A stretch of DNA of 64,000 bases, from contig NC_079882.1 of the NCBI RefSeq assembly GCF_029227915.1, positions 27,580,001-27,644,000 of the forward strand, given 5' to 3'. Shown one piece after another: positions 58,503 through 64,000 of this stretch. This DNA comes from Hydractinia symbiolongicarpus (lineage: Eukaryota; Cnidaria; Hydrozoa; Anthoathecata; Hydractiniidae). The notes below the pieces were generated by a model. It saw nothing but the letters and a program-made list of their open reading frames with translations. It did not search any database and was not told where the DNA came from. How positions within the stretch are numbered: the stretch's first letter is position 1; the number at the start of each line of letters is the position of its first letter. Both the position numbers and the translations under genes were made by a program.

Positions 58503-61500
58503 TATGATGTAAAAAATGTATTTTATTTTCCTTTACCTAATAAAAGTAACACATCGTAAAAGAATGCTTCAATTTCTCAAATGCTCAGATTCATGATAAA
58601 ACTTATTTTGCAAAGATGCCACTGAAAGATAAAAGACTAAGCCATTTAAAAAGTTAAAAAAGTCCCATGTATGGTGTCACGATTAATTTTTAAACTCCCA
58701 TGGAAACTTATTCTGCAAAATAAAATAATATTGATTGATAGTGTTTTTGTTTCAGCTGAAGTTGCAATAAAGTTATAACTTAAAAAATTTAAACACCCAA
58801 AACACTATAACTTTGTGTGCACTATTCTTGATTGACACAGGGTTTATGATTTGTGTTTTACGAAACATTTTTAGAAAGTTCCAGATCAAATTGAAATATC
58901 AGTAAAAATCGTGAACTTGTAAACACTTTAAATTTAAGAAAATATAATATTTTTTGTTAATGTTTTTTTTTGTGATGTCACATTTGTTAGTCTAGCTTGT
59001 ATTTTTTTAAAAAAACGAAAAGGAGATAATGCTAACACTTAACTATGGCTTGTCATAAGCAAAATATTGTCATGCTACAAGATCAAAACTATTAAAAACA
59101 GTAAAGTTTATTTGAAAACTAAGGAGAACGGTAAAAGCTTCTACAAGTTGAAAATGGGAATAATTAAATATTAATACTGAAAATATTAAACTTGACTTGT
59201 TCTTTTCATGTTTTTGAATTTTTTCTCCTATTTTTTCTATGTTAACGGCTGATAACTATAGCTTACTGTTCAAGCAAGAAAATATAATGCAATATTCATG
59301 ATTAATAAGAAAGAAACAATGAATAAAACAAACTGAAATTAAAAAACATATTAAAATTAAAAGCAATTGCATTACATGGACTTACTTGAAAGTTTAAAAT
59401 CCCTATCATTATTTCTTATCTTTTATAAAAGATTTTCCTGACATTTTTCCTATATTTTTAAAGTTCCTGTAAACATTTCAACACATTCTTTTTCAACACA
59501 ACATTTGTGTCTGACAAGTTGTTCTCCTTTCACGAAATTGTTGTTGTTAAAACTTTCTTATTATATTTTTGCAATTACGCTTTCAGCCATACACACAACA
59601 TTGACAAAATACTCCCTTACTCAAATCTTGATGTTTTAAAAATAAACTCTTTATATATTGCAAATAAGATAATGAAAAATTTTAATGTTGACTTCGCCAT
59701 ATAGATAGATATAGTCAAATCAACATTAAAAATTAGGTCTTTAACAAATTGAAAAGGAGAACAAATAAAAAAAATTACATAGGATGAAAGCAACATGGCA
59801 ATTTTTTTTCTTTTTTATCCTTTTTATTATAAATGTCAATTTTTTCCCCACTCACAACGATAACAATAATGTTTGTAGCCATTATTGAACAAAAGGTAAC
59901 TTGATTCGTACATATTTTGTTGATTTGTGATGTCACACAGAGTATACATAGCTCAACAGGATTTGTATGGATGGATGAAGTTAACTCTATCCTTCGTCTT
60001 CTCTGAGTGATTTAAACTCATTGTGAGGTTTCAGCGATAAAGAAGACAAGCTAAATTTCAGTAGAACAACATTCTTTAGAATTTTAACAACATTTGAAAG
60101 TAGGTAAGCAATAAAAAACTTCAAGCTTGTTTTTGTTTTGTTTTGCTTTCACAAAATCACTTCCAGTGCACTTTATTGGAAATTATCATTTAAAGTTGTT
60201 TTCAAAACTAGCAAATTAAAGGACGCACCTGTTGTCTTACAAGATGTTTTAATACAAAAATAACACAAAAATCTCATAATAAATTTGAATAGCTAGCTAG
60301 GCAATCGAAAAGCAAGGCAATGTAATAATTTACTAAACAGAAAGTCCTCATTGACAGTCATGTGGACTGTGTAGTACTACTTTGACTTAAATATCTCGAG
60401 AACCAAAGCTTACAAATATAAAAAAAATATTCACATAGTTCATATTCAAACTTTAATGGACATTTTACACACGTAACTTGTTATCCTTAATAACATTTGA
60501 GTAAAATTTTTGAGGCATGTTCCTACTATTAATAACAAAGTATAAACAAATTAGAATAGTTAGATTCAGATTGGGTTTTACTGACTCTTATATAGCTAAG
60601 TAAACGCGTGTTAGTGTCCAGCCAGCTCCACACACACACACACCACACTGCGCTGATGATTGATTGAAAACAAAACCCGATTTATTGTCTATAAAGTACT
60701 GTCTATACAAGCTTGGACATAAGATGCTTTTTTAAAAGGAAAATAGAAAAGGCTTGTCTACTACTATAAACACTTTAACTATACCACGGGGTCAAATGCA
60801 GCTGGTTTTTTTTTAATACTCGTGTGGCAAGCACCATGTTTCCTCGTGAAGATCTTTCCCGCGGTAACTCGATATTCGGCACAACTTCCTTCGTGGAGAC
60901 TGGATAATGCTAGTCACACTCCTACAGAGAGGTTTTTTTCAAAACTTGTTTAATCTCCTGCTCCCAAACAAGAGGGCTGCACGCTTCCCAACCCTCAAAA
61001 TCCACACACCCATACAACCACGTCCCCAGGGCTATTTGATTCTCAACAACCGCGCTGCACTTCTAGCCCCACAGTAAAAGGTGCTGAGATCGAACTTTAC
61101 TTCACACGCCGGCAAAAAAATCCGGCCTCACGAATAGAATATTAGTGAAAATGGCCAAAACCGGCGGCAAAATAACTGAGAATTTTTTTTTCTGACTTCG
61201 AAGTAAATTATTATGAGTATTTAGCGCATTTCCTTTATAAACTAGAATTAGCGCTTTAAGTCCTTTCGTTAATGACATGTTCCTAATAACATCAACGAGG
61301 GTATTTTGTTATAAACTTTCGTGAGAGAGGCGAATGAAATAAAAAAAGGAAAAATTAAGGAAAAAAACTTTTGTTTTGTTTTGAGTTAGTGTTGCGAAGT
61401 GAGGGCGATGCGATATGAAAGATATAATCTTGCACCGATACACTTTTTTGTCCAAAAATTTCTTCGTAGAAACGTTTGTGTGCATATGCTCAATTCTTTT

Positions 61501-62367
61501 CTACACGAGTTTGTGTACGTTTACTCGCGTTAAAATTAGAAAAATTGGCACGCTATAATGAGTCTTAGACGTTTCTATTAGGCGTTGAAAAACAACTTCA
61601 GCACACCTTTTTCACGCAAATTAACGCCAGATATTGTAACCAAGCTTAGAACATTTCAGGAGAATTTTCAGAAGCAATTTCGCCGTTGAAAAAATGTTTC
61701 TGAGAGAATGCGTCGAAAAATTCGCTTCGTCACTAAGGAGAAACAGTTCCTTTTTTGCGGCTAAATGATACGCCGTAATCTTTGAAAAAATTAAAACGCA
61801 ATTATTACTATTTATTTTTGGAATAACTCATTTGTAAAAAACACTCACAAACGCTTTTGTATACCACAGATAATTCAGAAATAAAACTTTTCAACGACAT
61901 TTTGGATTCTTACGCCTGCAGATGAAAGAATAGTTTTTTTTTTTATCAGACAACAGCACGGAAAAACGATAACCAGCACACCAACTTACAAGCGAAGACA
62001 AAAGTATAAAGTTTCAAATGTAAAATATATTTCTAGAGTATGTAAGGGTTTTAAGAAAAAAAGCATATGAGAATATTAAATAAAAGAGAGGGGAAGGTGT
62101 GACAGGGTAGGTGTGTTGCCACACCCTACCCTGTCATGTCATACAGTAAGTCATAATACAAATAAAAGAGTTTTCAGAGCTATTGAACTCGGAGGTCTGC
62201 CATCGTTTGGAGAGCTTATCGTGTATATACATAAATTAATCCTATTGTTTAAACTAGTTCTAACAAAATTGAAATAGATATTGAAGTGAATATCTATCAT
62301 TACAAGTTAATTTATAAATAATTTGATTGTGTTTTGTCTTTCCGACCGTTGCTACACTGCTGTGTTA
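58503..62367. other. Intergenic upstream of PPM1G, no gene recognised
   Basis: Upstream of the PPM1G ATG an acceptor-like TTTTATTAG lies about 35 bp before the start, so the 5' UTR may extend or be trans-spliced. At about 60600-61150 the base composition shifts to higher GC, with CA repeats (60630-60645) and many CCC/CACACC motifs but no reading frame. It could be an LTR or other retroelement piece, but I found no paired ends. A near-perfect hairpin lies at 62100-62136. Confidence 0.4.
62100..62136. repeat. Near-perfect 16-bp hairpin, GC-rich
   Basis: TGACAGGGTAGGTGTG (62100-62115) is mirrored by CACACCCTACCCTGTCA (62120-62136) with a single unpaired C and a 4-nt loop. Confidence 0.75.
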
Positions 62368-62689
62368 TGCTAAATTTACACTGAAAAAAAAAGTTATGCG
62401 CGCGGCGCGTTTTTACTATCTATAGTAGCCGCTAAATGACGTATACTCACTTTCTGTTTGTGGTATGACGCTGCGGCAAGTTTGGATCGAATCCAGACTT
62501 GCCGCAGCGTTTAGCGTTGTTGCATGCTAAAATGACCATTTTCATTGTTATTCTAGGATCTCCTGTTTTTCTCTATTGTATACAAAAATAAAACGGAGTC
62601 TTTTAACTTTAATGCGAACAAAAAATTGCAGAAGTCATGCGGCGACGTGACATGCTGCAAGAAACTGCGTTTTCAGTGTGAATTTAGCT
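62368..62689. mobile_element. PIF/Harbinger-like MITE, 322 bp
   Basis: Ends TGCTAAATTTACACTGAAAA and, reverse-complemented, AGCTAAATTCACACTGAAAA form 20-bp terminal inverted repeats with three mismatches. They are bordered by TTA on both sides (62365-62367, 62690-62692), the usual PIF/Harbinger duplication. The interior includes a 43-bp palindrome at 62468-62510 (ACGCTGCGGCAAGT and its complement around GGATCGAATCC). Confidence 0.78.
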
Positions 62690-62913
62690 TTAGATTTATT
62701 AATTGTTATGACTTTCTGTTAAACAGAGGAGATAGAAATTGATTATTCTTAATTAGCTTTATTTGAGTTCTGCTCACAACAACCGACCAAAACAAACTCT
62801 TTAAATGTGAATCTCTCCTTTTTATTATAGTTAATATAATAACTACAAACAAGAAAAATAATAATCTTAAACAGATGTTGTTATCCAGGCAAAACCTTAA
62901 AACCTTAAACCAA

Positions 62914-62996
62914 CAACCTCGTTCTCAGTGCTTTTTGTTTATTCGTCTCGGTTTTAATATAACATATAGAAGAAAAGATCCCTAGAAACAAGGTTG
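62914..62996. mobile_element. 83-bp inverted-terminal element, CCTCGTTCCCAGG family
   Basis: CAACCTCGTTCTCAGTGC at the left and CAACCTTGTTTCTAGGGATC (reverse complement of the right end) bracket about 45 bp. It belongs with the copies near 1896, 4854, 9582 and 9924. Confidence 0.6.
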
Positions 62997-63324
62997 ATAA
63001 GGCAAGATAATTGTTTTTGTTTTCTTGTATTTAAATTCTATGCGGTGAATGTTTCGATTTGGAAAGCTTGTTTTATCAGGACAGCTAAGTGAATATTATT
63101 CTTGTCAGAACAACTTAAGGTGAAAAGTTAAATAAACTGACACAGTGTCACAGTTATGTCAAGGCGAATGTATTAAGGAATTTGCCGATGTTTTTTGTGA
63201 GTCAACAAGCGAATAAAAAATATATAAACTGATTAGAGAGTCATCCGTGGAAATTTGTTTTATAAAAACAACCAACTGCTAAAAGATTTCTCGATATTAT
63301 TACACAACAAACGGGGAAAGAAAC

Positions 63325-63866
63325 ATGGAGCCAACAGAAATCTTGCAAAAGTTAAAAAACGATGATCGAAATGAGGAAACAAGAATTGAAGATATGACGG
63401 AAGCTTTAACATGGCTTTTCTCACAACTCGTAATTATAGTTTCTTTTGCCTCGATTGCCTACTGAATTACCCACACAAATCTATAGTTTTAATTCATTCA
63501 TTATTTTTATCTAAAAAGTCTGGTTCATTAAGGGCATAGGTCCCCTAAAAAGACCATGCTATAATTTTTTTAAAGTTGCGGAGATCTTATTACTGACGAT
63601 AAGATTTTTGTATAAATTGTGCAAAAAGTTTTTTTAGTTTACGACTGCCCTCAATTGCCACGTTCTTGAATGGTTTTATGCTTCATTTGCAGAGTTTTTT
63701 AGCATATCCAAACTCTGTTGTTTAGAAATACTTAAAAGAGCAAGACAAGAGGTTAATGAAAGAGTTCAACCATATTCGCGAACGAATTAACACAATCAAG
63801 GAAACTTCAAACGCCAGAGAAAGAGGTATAGAGAGATATATTCAGCAAAAAGTCAATACCCATTAG
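63325..63866 (+). CDS. Small helical protein, FAM167/AARD-like (two exons)
   Basis: Exon 1 63325-63429 and exon 2 63726-63866, GT-AG, phase 0, 81 residues; both exons are short, so the gene is easy to miss. The protein is highly charged and helical. Its core is MTEALTWLFSQL (residues 24-35, end of exon 1) joined to KYLKEQDKRLMKEFNHIRER. This resembles the EALxWLxxEL-xx-LRxQDxxLxRQL motif I associate with FAM167 and AARD/C20orf202-type vertebrate proteins, here spanning the splice junction. That assignment rests on motif memory only. No signal peptide or membrane segment. A 3' exon beyond the window is not needed because a stop (TAG) ends the frame. Confidence 0.6.
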
Positions 63867-64000
63867 CATTTTAAGCCGCTCCTTGCATGTCAGATGTGTA
63901 CCTTAGGATGCTAGGCTTATGTCAGTTTTACCGTAAAAGAATTAAAAAAAAAACGATAATAGAAGGAAGACAAATTGTAAATTAACGCTGTGCTATCTAG

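Overview
This is a eukaryotic, animal-type genomic window: AT-rich, intron-rich and full of small DNA-transposon remnants. The host proteins (YIPF5, GTPBP10, CSE1L, PPM1G) are metazoan housekeeping orthologues of almost the same length as the human ones. The repeat content and the splice acceptors lying just upstream of several start codons fit a cnidarian, perhaps a hydrozoan. That placement is inference; the sequence does not prove it.

Layout. 1-1368: four near-identical 285-bp tandem units, each with an internal tRNA-type pol III promoter, running into a (TA)n microsatellite. 1369-7172: no gene recognised, small inverted-repeat elements only. 7173-11610: two tandem paralogues of an atypical Ras-superfamily GTPase. 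12773-16631 (-): YIPF5 in five coding exons, with a PIF/Harbinger-type and a piggyBac-type non-autonomous element in its introns. 16632-20740: no gene; one TA-flanked G-rich MITE. 20741-26303: graveyard of two head-to-head retroelement copies (RT plus C-terminal zinc motif and nuclease-like region) and a degenerate Gypsy-like fragment. 26304-31027: no gene; short foldbacks. 31209-33012 (+): GTPBP10, two coding exons, downstream of an inverted SINE fragment. 34391-46871 (+): CSE1L, 21 coding exons (972 aa reconstructed), with a dead pogo-type transposase in intron 2 and a tRNA-SINE in intron 14. 48980-58502 (-): PPM1G, 13 coding exons (545 aa reconstructed), whose first intron holds a 2.55-kb foldback transposon. 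58503-63324: no gene; a PIF-type MITE and short palindromes. 63325-63866 (+): a small two-exon gene for an 81-aa helical protein.

The host genes are not an operon. They serve Golgi trafficking (YIPF5), mitochondrial ribosome assembly (GTPBP10), importin-alpha recycling (CSE1L) and nuclear Ser/Thr dephosphorylation (PPM1G). Exon boundaries were read by eye from GT/AG sites; for every multi-exon gene the reading phases close and the summed exon lengths divide by three. The less ordinary content is the divergent GTPase pair, the tRNA-promoter satellite, the series of near-perfect short palindromes, and the insertion of transposons into introns of essential genes.
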